Shown: positions 26,742-36,701, numbered from the stretch's first letter. The stretch: DNA of 52,616 nt from JAVKMO01 sp031539345 (GCA_031539345.1 JAVKMO010000011.1:1-52616); one strand, 5' to 3'. Notes: generated by a model not told the origin, from the letters alone. Translations and numbers: made by a program.

Positions 26742-29366
26742 ATGAAAAAAACATTAAAGATTATAGGCATTGCGATTCTTTTTCTTTTTGCTTTGTTAAT
26801 TATTTTGCCTATTGCCTTTAAAGGTAAAATTTTAGAAGAGGCAAAGCGCCAAATCAACAATAACATTAACGCTAAGGTTGATTTCGAAAGTATCGACATT
26901 GGCATTATTCGGTCTTTTCCGAATCTGAATTTGATGTTGGAAAATGTTGTTGTTACAAATGGAGCGGAATTTGATAGTGTACAATTGTTGAACGTACAAA
27001 AAATTCAAATCAATCTGAATTTAATGTCTATTATTAAAGGGGAAAAATATGTGATTAATAAAATTTTGTTGGCATCGCCAACCATTTTAGCCAAAATTAA
27101 CAAACAAGGCAAGGCCAATTGGGATATTGCAAAAACAACAGATACAATAAAAAAAGAAGTTGTTAAAGATACGACCCCCAGCAAATTTTCATTGGCGTTG
27201 AAAAGCTTGTCTATTACAAATGCAAATCTTGTTTTTGATGATCAAAAAGGAAACTCTTATTATGAAACAAAAAATTTGAACTATGATTTGAGTGGAGATT
27301 TGTCGGACGAATTAACGACCCTTAAAAACGAATTAAGCATTGATGAAACAAGTGCAAAATTTGCCGGTGTAAAATATTTGTCTAAAGCAAAAATCAGCGT
27401 AGATGCAACTGTAGAAGCCGATTTGAAAAATGAAAAATACACATTGCACAAAAATACGTTTAAAATTAACGCTCTCGAATTGCGGTTAGACGGTTCGGTA
27501 CAAATGTTCAAAAACGCAATGGATATAAACCTTAAATTTGGCATGCCAAACATTAGTTTTAAAAATTTATTGTCGCTTGTTCCCGCGTTATATACAAGCA
27601 GTTTTAAAGAGATGCAAGCAAATGGCAGCGTGAATTTTAACGGCTGGTTAAAAGGAAAAAAAGACAGCACAAAAATGCCCGCCTTTGCGTTTAATTTAAA
27701 CATTGATAAAGCAAATTTTAAATATCCAAGTTTGCCGAAATCTGTTGATGATATTAATGTGAAAGTAAGTGTTCAAAATCCAGACGGAGTATTAGATCAT
27801 ACCTCGATTGATTTAAATCAATTTCATGTTGCCTTAGCCCAAAACATTATTGATGCAAAAGCGGCAATAACAAAACCAATTTCTGACCCAAGTATTGATT
27901 TAACCTTGAATGGAAAAGTCGATTTGGCAAGTGTAAAAGATTTTGTGCCTTTGCCTGACGACAGCAAATTGATCGGTATTTTAGACGCAAACATTAAACT
28001 ACTTGGTTCAAAATCTATGGTTGATAAAAAACAATATGACAAATTTAAAGCAGAAGGCTTGTTGACCATAAAAGACGTTGTTTACAACACAAAAATGGTA
28101 AAAGAAGCAATAAGCATAAAGCTCATTTCATTTGCGTTTTCTCCAAAACGAATTAGCCTCAATGATTTTGATGCAAAAATTGGCGCATCAGATTTTAAAG
28201 CCAACGGAACGATTGCCAACTTTTTAGAATATGTGTTTAAAAAAGACAGTAACCTAGTTGGCTCATTTAATTTTCATTCTGATTATCTGAATGTCAATCA
28301 ATTTATGACTGCCGACAGCACGCCAAAAAAAGAAGCAGAAAAATCAACTACGGCAATGAGCGTTGTAGAAATTCCGAAAAATGTGGACTTTGTTTTAAGT
28401 ACGAATATCAAAAGAGTATTGTACGACAAAATGGTGATAGAGAATATTGCAGGGCAAATTATTATTAGAAACCAACAAGCCCTGATGAATAATTTGTCGA
28501 TGAATTTGCTTGATGGGAATATGAAATTGAACGGCAATTACAATACACAAAACAAAAGAAAACCGTCGATTAGTTTTGATATGGCGATACAACATTTTGA
28601 TATTCAAAAAACGGCACAAACTTTTAATACAATAGAAAAAATCAATCCTTTTGTGAAAGAATGTTTTGGTGCTATTTCGTGCCAATTCAATTTGAAATCG
28701 CTTTTAACCGACACGATGACGCCTGTTATGATGTCTATTTTGGCTAAAGGAAAATTCAATACACATAACCTAAAACTACAAGGAGAAAACATGAACAAGC
28801 TGTCAGAATTGTTTAAAAACAATGGCTTAAAAGAGCTGAATATGAAAGACGTAGAAGCACGATTTGAAATGAAAGACGGTAAATTAAACATTGACACTTG
28901 CACAATTGACATTCAAAACATCAAAGGAAAATTTGCAGGAATGTATGCTTTAGACCAAACGATGAGTGCGGGGCTTCACATTCTTGTTCCGTTTTCTTTG
29001 TTGAAAGAAAAAATTATTACGCCAGAAGTAGAAACGGTATTGCAACAAGCAAAAAATAATGACATTCCAATAACAATTCCAGAATATATACCTGCTATAG
29101 TTATGATTAAAGGCAAATCAACAAAACCAGAATACGGCTTTAGTTTTGACAAAGCACTTTTCGCTAATCTAAAAGATGAAATAAGAAAAGGCGTTGAAGC
29201 CAAGCTCAATAAAGAAAAAGAAAGGTTGATTAATGAAGGCAAGAAAAAATTAGAACAAGAAAAAGAAAAACTGATGAATGAGGGTAAGAAAAAGTTAGAA
29301 CAAGAGAAAGACAAACTGATAGAAAAAGGAAAAGATGAGTTAAAAAAATGGATACCGAAATTTTAA
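26742..29366 (+). CDS. AsmA-family envelope protein
   Basis: From ATG 26742 this is an 874-residue protein with an N-terminal membrane helix (about residues 8-26) and a long AsmA-type region: NNINAKVDFESIDIGIIRSF near the start, and a C-terminal AsmA domain with ALDQTMSAGLHILVPFSLL. It ends in a highly charged Lys/Glu repeat tail. AsmA-like proteins span the periplasm and are implicated in phospholipid transport to the outer membrane. A TAGTTTTG box (26698-26705) before the ATG is a candidate -7 promoter element. It is four bases from metG and probably cotranscribed with it. Confidence 0.75.
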   Translation: MKKTLKIIGIAILFLFALLIILPIAFKGKILEEAKRQINNNINAKVDFESIDIGIIRSFPNLNLMLENVVVTNGAEFDSVQLLNVQKIQINLNLMSIIKGEKYVINKILLASPTILAKINKQGKANWDIAKTTDTIKKEVVKDTTPSKFSLALKSLSITNANLVFDDQKGNSYYETKNLNYDLSGDLSDELTTLKNELSIDETSAKFAGVKYLSKAKISVDATVEADLKNEKYTLHKNTFKINALELRLDGSVQMFKNAMDINLKFGMPNISFKNLLSLVPALYTSSFKEMQANGSVNFNGWLKGKKDSTKMPAFAFNLNIDKANFKYPSLPKSVDDINVKVSVQNPDGVLDHTSIDLNQFHVALAQNIIDAKAAITKPISDPSIDLTLNGKVDLASVKDFVPLPDDSKLIGILDANIKLLGSKSMVDKKQYDKFKAEGLLTIKDVVYNTKMVKEAISIKLISFAFSPKRISLNDFDAKIGASDFKANGTIANFLEYVFKKDSNLVGSFNFHSDYLNVNQFMTADSTPKKEAEKSTTAMSVVEIPKNVDFVLSTNIKRVLYDKMVIENIAGQIIIRNQQALMNNLSMNLLDGNMKLNGNYNTQNKRKPSISFDMAIQHFDIQKTAQTFNTIEKINPFVKECFGAISCQFNLKSLLTDTMTPVMMSILAKGKFNTHNLKLQGENMNKLSELFKNNGLKELNMKDVEARFEMKDGKLNIDTCTIDIQNIKGKFAGMYALDQTMSAGLHILVPFSLLKEKIITPEVETVLQQAKNNDIPITIPEYIPAIVMIKGKSTKPEYGFSFDKALFANLKDEIRKGVEAKLNKEKERLINEGKKKLEQEKEKLMNEGKKKLEQEKDKLIEKGKDELKKWIPKF
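29214..29348 (+). repeat. Three 45-bp repeats encoding a Lys/Glu coiled-coil tail
   Basis: Three successive units of 45 bases (15 residues, EKERLINEGKKKLEQ type) at 29214-29258, 29259-29303 and 29304-29348 form the C-terminal tail of the AsmA-like protein. The first two are nearly identical in DNA; the third has drifted (EKDKLIEKGKDELKK). Confidence 0.85.
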
Positions 29367-29369
29367 ACA

Positions 29370-31436
29370 ATGACAGCATTTAAAAGACATTTAGTAACGG
29401 CAGCTTTACCTTATGCAAATGGTCCTTTGCATATTGGACATTTGGCAGGGTGTTATATTCCTGCAGATATTTATGTGCGATTTTTGAGGCGCAACAAAAA
29501 AGACGTTTTGTTTATAGGAGGCAGTGATGAACATGGCGTTCCAATTACCATTCGCGCAATGAAAGAAAATAAAACTCCGCAAGCCGTAGTTGACGAATAT
29601 CATGCAATCATAAAAAAAAGCTTTGAAGACTTTGGCATTTCGTTTGATATTTATTCACGAACGTCTAACCCTCTGCATCACGAAACATCGCAAGAGTTTT
29701 TTAAAACATTGTATGACAAAAACATTTTTGAAGAAAAAGAAACAGAGCAGTTTTATGATGATGAAAAAAAAATGTTTCTCGCCGACAGATATATTATAGG
29801 CACTTGTCCGCATTGCAAAAATGAAAATGCTTATGGCGATCAGTGCGAAAAATGCGGAACGGCTTTATCTCCAGATGAACTGATACAACCTCGCAGCACA
29901 TTAAGTCAAGCAACACCAATAAAAAAGAAAACAACACATTGGTATTTCCCTTTAAAAAAATTTGAAGACGAATTAAAAACATGGATTTTAGACGACAATA
30001 AAAATTGGAAAGCAAATGTGTATGGTCAGTGCAAAAGTTGGTTAGACGTCGGATTGCATAGCCGGGCAATGACAAGAGACAGTAATTGGGGAATTCCTTT
30101 GCCGATCAAAAACACTGAAGGTAAGGTATTGTACGTTTGGTTTGATGCACCAATTGGATATATCAGTGCTACGAAAGAACTTACACCAAATTGGAAAAAC
30201 TATTGGTGCGATAAAGAAAGCCAATTGGTTCACTTTGTTGGGAAAGACAATATTGTTTTTCATTGTATTATTTTTCCTGCGATGCTCAAAGCATACGGAG
30301 ATTTTAACTTGCCGAACAATGTGCCAGCAAACGAATTTCTAAATATTGAAGGACAAAAAATTTCTACAAGTAGAAATTGGGCGGTATGGTTAGACGATTA
30401 TTTAAAAGACTTTCCGAACGAGCAAGATTATTTGCGTTATGTGTTGATTAGCATTTTGCCCGAAACAAAAGACAGCGATTTTACTTGGAAAGATTTTCAA
30501 GACAAAATCAATAATGAATTGGTTGCCATTTTTGGAAATTATGTTAATCGCACAATGATTTTAACACATAAACTGTGTAACGGTCGTATCCCACCCTTTC
30601 ATTTGGACGTGCAAGACGAAGCAGATCAAAAATTAGTGCAAGCAATACAAGATTGCAAACAATTAGTTGCCGACAATATTGTACAATATAAATTCAGGGA
30701 GGCTCTTTTTCAAGTCATTCATTTGGCACGTCAAGCCAATAAATATTTACAAGACAAAGAACCTTGGATACTTGCAAAAGATGTCTTGACTCAGCCCGAA
30801 GCACAAAAAAAAATAGACAATTGTTTGCATTTGTGTTTACAGCTAACCGCAAACTTGGCGATTTTTATAGACCCCTTTTTGCCTTTTACCGCAAAAAAAA
30901 TTTGTAGCCTTTTGAAAGTTGTAGATAGAATGTTGGATTGGGAAAACGCAGGCAGCTTAAAATTGCTAAAGGTTAATTATCCCCTACAAGCACCAACTTT
31001 ATTATTTAGAAAAATAGAAGACGAAGAGATTCAAAAACAACAACAGAAAATGAATGCAATGCAAGACAATCCGCCAATAAATACAACGCCAACACACGAG
31101 CCTTTAAAACCAACAATTAGCATAGAAGACTTTAACAAAATAGACCTTCGCACAGGAACAATTTTAACCGCACAAAAAGTTGCAGGCGCAGACAAACTGT
31201 TACAATTAGAGGTGGATTTAGGTTTTGAAAAGCGAACCATTTTGTCAGGGATTGCACAACACTTTTCTGTCGAAAACTTGTTGGGCAAAAAGGTTGTTGT
31301 TGTCGCTAATTTAGCCCCACGAAAAATGCGCGGTATAGAAAGTAATGGAATGCTGTTGTTAACAGAAAATAACCAAAAACAACTTGTTTTTATTTTGCCT
31401 GAACAGGAAACGGAAAATGGCGTGAGCGTAAAATAG
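29370..31436 (+). CDS. metG: Methionyl-tRNA synthetase with C-terminal tRNA-binding domain
   Basis: This 688-residue class Ia synthetase has HIGH at 21-24, a zinc knuckle (CPHCKNENAYGDQCEKCG), KISTS as the KMSKS variant in EGQKISTSRNW, and a C-terminal EMAP/tRNA-binding domain (IDLRTGTILTAQ ... SNGMLLLT). It charges tRNA-Met, including initiator tRNA. The length is normal for a dimeric MetRS. It follows the AsmA-like gene by three bases. Confidence 0.95.
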   Translation: MTAFKRHLVTAALPYANGPLHIGHLAGCYIPADIYVRFLRRNKKDVLFIGGSDEHGVPITIRAMKENKTPQAVVDEYHAIIKKSFEDFGISFDIYSRTSNPLHHETSQEFFKTLYDKNIFEEKETEQFYDDEKKMFLADRYIIGTCPHCKNENAYGDQCEKCGTALSPDELIQPRSTLSQATPIKKKTTHWYFPLKKFEDELKTWILDDNKNWKANVYGQCKSWLDVGLHSRAMTRDSNWGIPLPIKNTEGKVLYVWFDAPIGYISATKELTPNWKNYWCDKESQLVHFVGKDNIVFHCIIFPAMLKAYGDFNLPNNVPANEFLNIEGQKISTSRNWAVWLDDYLKDFPNEQDYLRYVLISILPETKDSDFTWKDFQDKINNELVAIFGNYVNRTMILTHKLCNGRIPPFHLDVQDEADQKLVQAIQDCKQLVADNIVQYKFREALFQVIHLARQANKYLQDKEPWILAKDVLTQPEAQKKIDNCLHLCLQLTANLAIFIDPFLPFTAKKICSLLKVVDRMLDWENAGSLKLLKVNYPLQAPTLLFRKIEDEEIQKQQQKMNAMQDNPPINTTPTHEPLKPTISIEDFNKIDLRTGTILTAQKVAGADKLLQLEVDLGFEKRTILSGIAQHFSVENLLGKKVVVVANLAPRKMRGIESNGMLLLTENNQKQLVFILPEQETENGVSVK

Positions 31437-31484
31437 AAAGCGGGCAAAAACGAATATGCTAATAACAAATTTAACTCTCACAAA

Positions 31485-32153
31485 ATGAATTACAAGATAA
31501 TATCAAAAATGATAGAAGACAAGGTGTCGGCACTTTTTGAAGAGCTTCGCTCTGGAATATCTGAAAGAGAAGATTCGAGGGCGTTTGGGGCTATGATTGA
31601 AAAACGAATCACACAAAATTGGACTAAAATTTGTGATGAGTTAAATTATGAGCCATTAGAAATTCCGGGTAGGCGAACAATTTTTGACTTCGCTTGTAAA
31701 ATTGACAAACAACTTTTTGGGTTTGATGTAAAGACAAAAGATCTTGACACCACTTCATATTCTGATGGTGGCGTATGTGCTGTTGGCAACTTGCTTAAAT
31801 ATATGGCGAATGACAAGGGGGTTTTTGTAATTGCAGAATTTGGACACAATAAATCAGGGACAAAAAACGAGAGCCGCGATATTGAATATATTCGTATTGC
31901 TCCATTTCATGCCCTGCCAAGTAACTGCTATCGAATAGAAAATTTGGGAACTGGACAAGTAAGATTAAACTATACCATTAATCAAGTTTGGGATGAAATT
32001 GATTGGAACCGATCGTATTCAGACTTTTTTGACATTTTTTGCGATTTGGCACTAATGCACTATAAACGAGTAAAGGCTGATGCTGATAAACGAATCCAGT
32101 CTATCGTAGATTTTAAACAAAACAATTATGAACACTTTAAGTTTAGTAGATAA
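31485..32153 (+). CDS. Type II restriction endonuclease candidate
   Basis: This 222-residue protein has a PD-(D/E)XK-like core in RTIFDFACKIDKQLFGFDVKTKD, with an Asp on the first strand and D-x-K on the next; it overlaps a DNA methyltransferase gene by 26 bases. A short endonuclease fused by overlap to an N6-adenine methyltransferase is the classic type II restriction-modification layout. The enzyme class is inferred from the partner; the recognition sequence and specific family are not recognised. It starts at ATG 31485, 49 bases after metG. Confidence 0.65.
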   Translation: MNYKIISKMIEDKVSALFEELRSGISEREDSRAFGAMIEKRITQNWTKICDELNYEPLEIPGRRTIFDFACKIDKQLFGFDVKTKDLDTTSYSDGGVCAVGNLLKYMANDKGVFVIAEFGHNKSGTKNESRDIEYIRIAPFHALPSNCYRIENLGTGQVRLNYTINQVWDEIDWNRSYSDFFDIFCDLALMHYKRVKADADKRIQSIVDFKQNNYEHFKFSR

Positions 32154-33672
32154 TTACAAGCGAAAGTTTGGGGTCGTGTTTACTCCGTCAAAATGGGCTG
32201 ATATACTTGTTGAAAAGCAGTTTTTTAGAGAATGGTTAAATGGGGCTACAGTATTAGACCCAACAGCAGGCGACGGAATTTTTTTAAAATCCTTTTTGAA
32301 AATTGCAAATAAGCATGGCGTTGAATTAACGAATGAAAGGCTAATTCGTCTTTTTGGAATTGAATTAAATCAAGAGTATGTAAATAACTTTTACGAAACA
32401 GTTAAAAATGAATTTTCAATTGATTTTCCCCAATCAAACTTTATTCAAGGAGATATTTTTTTTCAAAAAAAAGAAATTAAAGCTGATTTTTTAATTGGGA
32501 ATCCACCTTGGGTAAATTTTTCTGATTTAGATGAAGATTACAAAGAGGAAACCAAACACCTTTATATTCATTACGGATTAGTAAAAAGTTCAAAAGATTT
32601 ATTGTTGGGAAATGCAAGAACAGATATAGCCACATTGGTTATAGCAAAGGTATTGTATTCTAATTTAAAAGAAAATGGTAGGGCTGTATTTTTTCTACCT
32701 CTTTCTATTTTTCAAAACGATGGTGCCAATCAAGAGTTTAGAAATTATAATATTCGTGGCGTTGATTTTGCCGTTGAAGACATTTTGGATTTCAATCGAA
32801 CAAAAATTTTTGAAGACATTTTGGGGAGATATGGGGTTGCACATTTTACAAGAGATAAAAAACAAAAGTTTCCAATTAAATATCATATTCTGAAAAATAC
32901 AAAATGGGAAACTCACCACGCCAAACCCCTTTTCAATCTTACAGATCCATTGACCGTTTTTGATAGTGCAGAAGCCGAAACCAGACTAGATAATTTTCAA
33001 AAAATATCATTGCCCAAATACTGTCAGCCAAGACAAGGCATAAATACTTGTGGAGCAAATGATGTTTTCTTTTTTACCATAGAAGAAATTGTCGACGACC
33101 AAAAAATTCGTTTGAAAAATAAAATAGGGGATACCATTATTTTAAATAAAGAATATGTTTTTCCTCTCACAGTTTCATCAACACTTACTTCACAAAACCC
33201 CAAACCAGAAAAGGTAATTCTTGTGCCACATTTTGATAGTGGCAAACCTATTGATATTGAAACTCTGAAAAAAGACGAGGCCCTTTTCGATTACCTGTCT
33301 AAATATCAAACCGTGTTGCAAAATAGAAAAGGAATACTCATTAATACGTGGATAAATAAGGGTTTTTGGTGGGCGTTGATGGGGGTTGGGCAATATAGTT
33401 TTGCTACCTATAAAATAATGTGGAAAGCATTTGGCGATAATATGTTTACGCCCAAAATTTTAGAACCAGACAATTATTTCGGTTCTTGGCAAGGTAATCA
33501 ATCATTAAATGCGTATATTGGGGTTTCAACACTGCAAGAAGCCAATGAAGTTCTTAACAAACTTGCCGACCCAATGATTCAAGAATACCTTAGTTCATTA
33601 CGGATGCAAGGAACATGTAATTGGGCTCAACCTGGGCGGATGAAAAAACTGATTAATTTTTTATCTGATTGA
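32128..33672 (+). CDS. N6-adenine DNA methyltransferase (type II R-M)
   Basis: The 514-residue protein has motif X (GVVFTPSKWADILV), motif I (VLDPTAGDGIFL), motif II (FGIELN) and the catalytic motif IV (GNPPWVNF), the order of gamma-class N6-adenine methyltransferases. The C-terminal half is likely the target-recognition region and ends with NWAQPGRMKK. It protects host sites from the partner endonuclease, whose 3' end it overlaps by 26 bases. Two poly-C/poly-T tracts follow closely. The pair lies between metG and a conserved gene, a likely horizontal insertion. Confidence 0.85.
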   Translation: MNTLSLVDNYKRKFGVVFTPSKWADILVEKQFFREWLNGATVLDPTAGDGIFLKSFLKIANKHGVELTNERLIRLFGIELNQEYVNNFYETVKNEFSIDFPQSNFIQGDIFFQKKEIKADFLIGNPPWVNFSDLDEDYKEETKHLYIHYGLVKSSKDLLLGNARTDIATLVIAKVLYSNLKENGRAVFFLPLSIFQNDGANQEFRNYNIRGVDFAVEDILDFNRTKIFEDILGRYGVAHFTRDKKQKFPIKYHILKNTKWETHHAKPLFNLTDPLTVFDSAEAETRLDNFQKISLPKYCQPRQGINTCGANDVFFFTIEEIVDDQKIRLKNKIGDTIILNKEYVFPLTVSSTLTSQNPKPEKVILVPHFDSGKPIDIETLKKDEALFDYLSKYQTVLQNRKGILINTWINKGFWWALMGVGQYSFATYKIMWKAFGDNMFTPKILEPDNYFGSWQGNQSLNAYIGVSTLQEANEVLNKLADPMIQEYLSSLRMQGTCNWAQPGRMKKLINFLSD

Positions 33673-33700
33673 TAGAATAGTCGTTGCTTTTTAGCTCTCT

Positions 33701-33714
33701 CCCCCCCTTTTTTT
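33701..33714. repeat. C7T7 homopolymer tract
   Basis: Seven C followed directly by seven T, 29 bases after the methyltransferase stop. Confidence 0.8.
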
Positions 33715-33823
33715 GATACAAACGAATGCTTTGGCAATAACGTCGTAAAAATTTTTTTACAATAAAATCAGACGAGTTTGATAGTCTTATAGAAAAACAT
33801 TTTCCAAAATGATGTTGGAGGAG

Positions 33824-33843
33824 CCCCCCCCCCCTTTTTTTTT
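33824..33843. repeat. C11T9 homopolymer tract
   Basis: Eleven C followed by nine T, the longest C run noticed in the window. Long homopolymers are slippage-prone and also a common source of assembly error. Confidence 0.8.
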
Positions 33844-34032
33844 AAGAGGCTATCTTGGTGCAAAAAAAATCCCCCAAAGCAAATATCTTTTGAGAAAAAC
33901 AATGTCAAATTTAAGAGTGATGGTGATGTCAGAAAAACGGCTAACTCTTGTCAAAACAATTCAACTCAACGACAAATTTTTTACGGAGAGATAAAATATG
34001 GACTGGATAAAAAGTCAAGCAATAGAAAGAAA

Positions 34033-34335
34033 TCAGAACAAAACCTCTTCTATAAAAACTTCTTTTTTTTGCATCAATTGTTGTACTTGTTTGAATGTTT
34101 TTTTACATTCTTCAGACAAAGCATTTTCATCAATATCGAGTTGTGTAAGAATGTCAATCAAGGCGTTGATTTTATTTTCAATAGTCAAAAACTTATTCAC
34201 CACAGCCACGTGCTGATGTTCTAACATACAAAATCCGCTTTGAAAATTTCCTTTTTCATAACGCAAAACGTAGTCTATATCAGTAAAAATATGTTCTATT
34301 TTTTGAAGCGTATATGGCGTAAATTTGAAAGACAT
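34033..34335 (-). CDS. Conserved hypothetical Bacteroidota protein
   Basis: The 100-residue protein contains FTPYTLQKIEHIFTDIDYVLRYE followed by NFQSGFCMLEHQHVAVVNKF and a Lys/Glu-rich helical end. This order is recalled from a small conserved Bacteroidota protein family without known function (medium certainty). It has no signal peptide. It faces the gene-poor stretch and is divergent from the membrane gene that follows. Confidence 0.6.
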   Translation of the reverse strand: MSFKFTPYTLQKIEHIFTDIDYVLRYEKGNFQSGFCMLEHQHVAVVNKFLTIENKINALIDILTQLDIDENALSEECKKTFKQVQQLMQKKEVFIEEVLF

Positions 34336-34518
34336 GTCGGAAGAGGTTGAGGTTGTACAAACGACTCAAAATTAGCTTTCAGACCAAGATGTTGAAGCCG
34401 AGTTTTAAACAGAAATCCAAATTGTGTATATCCTTTGCACAATCACAAAAAGAACGGGCGATTTTTTATTTGCATTCTCAAAAAAAAAATACTATTGCTG
34501 TTCACTAAAAAACACACT

Positions 34519-34944
34519 ATGATTATGATAGCACTACACTCTTATTTAAGATGGCTCATTTTAGCTTTATTCATTGTTGTTTTGGTGCGTCATTTGTTTG
34601 GCATAATACAAAAAAAACAATTTGAATCCCTCGATAAAACCCTTAGTTTGATTTTGACGATTAGCTTAGACACGATGCTTTTAATTGGCATTGTTGTTTA
34701 TTTTATGAGTCCTTTTGGGTATGGCATATTTGCTGAAATGGGAGCACTTGTAATGAAAGAAGTGGCATTAAGAAAAATAGCCGTAGAACACCCCATTCAA
34801 ATGGTTCTTGCTATTGTTTTTGCACACATAGGGGCGGCACAAAGAAAAAAAGACATTTTGGATAGCACAAAGCACAAAAAAATGTTTGTGTTGTATTTAA
34901 TTTCTTTCGTTCTTATTCTGTCGGGCATTCCTTGGAATAGATAG
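34519..34944 (+). CDS. Membrane protein, cytochrome b-like
   Basis: From ATG 34519 this is a 141-residue protein with four hydrophobic helices: LRWLILALFIVVLV, LILTISLDTMLLIGIVVYF, PIQMVLAIVFAHIG and FVLYLISFVLILSG. It resembles the small Bacteroidota membrane proteins annotated as cytochrome B-like, but a haem-binding His pair cannot be assigned. The starting His-Ser-Tyr-Leu-Arg-Trp segment is conserved in that group. It sits six bases before thyA and may share its transcript. Confidence 0.6.
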   Translation: MIMIALHSYLRWLILALFIVVLVRHLFGIIQKKQFESLDKTLSLILTISLDTMLLIGIVVYFMSPFGYGIFAEMGALVMKEVALRKIAVEHPIQMVLAIVFAHIGAAQRKKDILDSTKHKKMFVLYLISFVLILSGIPWNR

Positions 34945-34950
34945 AAAGCA

Positions 34951-35745
34951 ATGACACAATATTTAACCCTTTTAAACCACATTCTTGCACATGGGGTTGT
35001 CAGAAACGACCGCACGGGCGTTGGCACAACGAGTTGTTTTGGCTATCAAATGCGGTTTGATTTGTCGCAAAATTTTCCTTTGCTGACAACAAAAAAGCTC
35101 CACCTTAAAAGCATTATTTATGAATTGCTGTGGTTTTTAAAGGGAGATACAAACACCAAATATTTGAATGACAATAAGGTTTCTATTTGGAATGAATGGG
35201 CAGATGCAGACGGAAATTTAGGGCCGGTTTATGGCAAACAATGGCGTAGCTGGACAACTGAAAATGGACAACCGATAGACCAAATTAAAAACGTCATTCA
35301 GCAAATTCAAACCAACCCAGACAGTCGCAGACTGATTGTGAGTGCATGGAATGTTGGTGATTTAGAACAAATGGCATTAGCACCCTGTCATTGCCTTTTT
35401 CAGTTTTATGTTGTTAATAATATATTGAGCTGTCAATTGTATCAACGCAGTGCAGATGCCTTTCTTGGCGTTCCTTTTAATATTGCCTCGTATGCTTTAT
35501 TAACTATGATGATAGCCCAAGTTTGTCATTTACAAGTAGGCGAATTTGTACACACATTTGGCGATGTTCACCTCTATCACAATCATCTTGAACAAGCCCA
35601 AACGCAATTGCAACGACAACCTTTACCCCTTGCAACAATGCACTTAGACAAGAGCATTACAAACATTGACGAATTTGTGTATGAAAGTTTTGAATTGAAA
35701 AACTATCAAAGCCACCCCAGCATTAAAGCACCAATAGCGATATAA
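34951..35745 (+). CDS. thyA: Thymidylate synthase
   Basis: This 264-residue protein contains NDRTGVGTTSCFGYQMRFDL near the N-terminus, LAPCHCLFQFYV with the catalytic Cys, and QRSADAFLGVPFNIASYALL, all ThyA marks. It methylates dUMP to dTMP using methylenetetrahydrofolate; dut at 21 kb supplies dUMP. The usual folA neighbour is not present here. Full length, ATG 34951. Confidence 0.95.
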   Translation: MTQYLTLLNHILAHGVVRNDRTGVGTTSCFGYQMRFDLSQNFPLLTTKKLHLKSIIYELLWFLKGDTNTKYLNDNKVSIWNEWADADGNLGPVYGKQWRSWTTENGQPIDQIKNVIQQIQTNPDSRRLIVSAWNVGDLEQMALAPCHCLFQFYVVNNILSCQLYQRSADAFLGVPFNIASYALLTMMIAQVCHLQVGEFVHTFGDVHLYHNHLEQAQTQLQRQPLPLATMHLDKSITNIDEFVYESFELKNYQSHPSIKAPIAI

Positions 35746-35906
35746 GAGGCTATTGTAAAGAGGCTATACAATCGAAAGATCCGACAGTCGCCTCGCATTG
35801 TTTCTTATCAACCTAAAAAATAAAAAACTAAATTTGAAATTACCCAATACAAGATTTATTTCAATCATACAAAAACAGAAAATTTTCATTCACTTAAAAT
35901 TTGTCC

Positions 35907-36656
35907 ATGAAATTGTTATCTAACAAAACCGCTATTATTACAGGTGCTTCAAGAGGAATTGGTCATTCTGTAGCATTAAAATTTGCCCAAGAAGGTGCTA
36001 ACGTGGCTTTTACGTATTTGTCAAATGCGGAAAAAGCAAAAGAATTAGAACAACAATTAACGCAATATGGCGTAAAAGCAAAAGCGTATCAATCTGATGC
36101 GGGCAATTTTGCAAGCTGTGAAAGCACGACAAATACTGTATTGCAAGATTTTGGAACAATCGACATTTGTGTCAATAATGCTGGAATTTCTAAAGACAAT
36201 TTGTTGTTGCGTTTAACCGAAGAGCAATGGGACGCAGTGATGCAAGCGAATTTAAAAAGCATATTTAATATGACCAAACAAGTCATTCGCCCCATGATAA
36301 AAAACGGAGGAGGAAGCATTATCAACATGAGTTCGATTATTGGTTTGAGTGGCAACGCAGGACAAGCAGCTTATGCCGCATCTAAGGCAGGCATCATTGG
36401 ATTTACAAAATCAATCGCATTAGAATATGGTAGCAGAAACATTCGTTGTAACGCAATTGCGCCCGGCTTTGTAGAAACCGACATGACAGATTATTTAAAA
36501 GAAGGCGGCGCGTCAGATACTTATTTGAATAAAATTCCGCTTAAAAAATTTGCCAGTCCGTCTGACATTGCAGACGCAACCCTCTTTTTTGCAAGCAATA
36601 TGAGCCAATATATCACAGGGCAAGTATTGAGTGTTTGCGGCGGTTTGCATTTATAA
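35907..36656 (+). CDS. fabG: 3-oxoacyl-ACP reductase FabG
   Basis: From ATG 35907 this is a 249-residue short-chain dehydrogenase. TGASRGIG (about 12-19) binds NADPH, NNAGI is present, SSIIGLSG and YAASKAG form the Ser-Tyr-Lys catalytic set, and the FabG-type end KFASPSDIADATLFFASNMS is visible. It reduces 3-oxoacyl-ACP in fatty acid elongation. fabH follows 45 bases later. TAAATTTG at 35829-35836 is a candidate -7 box. Confidence 0.9.
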   Translation: MKLLSNKTAIITGASRGIGHSVALKFAQEGANVAFTYLSNAEKAKELEQQLTQYGVKAKAYQSDAGNFASCESTTNTVLQDFGTIDICVNNAGISKDNLLLRLTEEQWDAVMQANLKSIFNMTKQVIRPMIKNGGGSIINMSSIIGLSGNAGQAAYAASKAGIIGFTKSIALEYGSRNIRCNAIAPGFVETDMTDYLKEGGASDTYLNKIPLKKFASPSDIADATLFFASNMSQYITGQVLSVCGGLHL

Positions 36657-36701
36657 AATAGAACAGACTCATTTTATCACGCTTAAATATTATTGTTGTT
36701 T

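Larger units (their letters stand above)
33673..34032. other. Gene-poor stretch after the R-M pair
   Basis: No protein family is recognised in these 360 bases. They contain two poly-C/poly-T tracts and a 61-codon open frame (33809-33994) that runs through the second tract and has no family features. The downstream part leads to a convergent conserved small gene. It could be the scar of a transferred element, but no inverted repeat or transposase remnant was seen. Confidence 0.5.

Noticed and set aside
33809..33994. 61-residue frame crossing the C11T9 tract
   Set aside because: Translation is dominated by the tract, and no recognised family is present.
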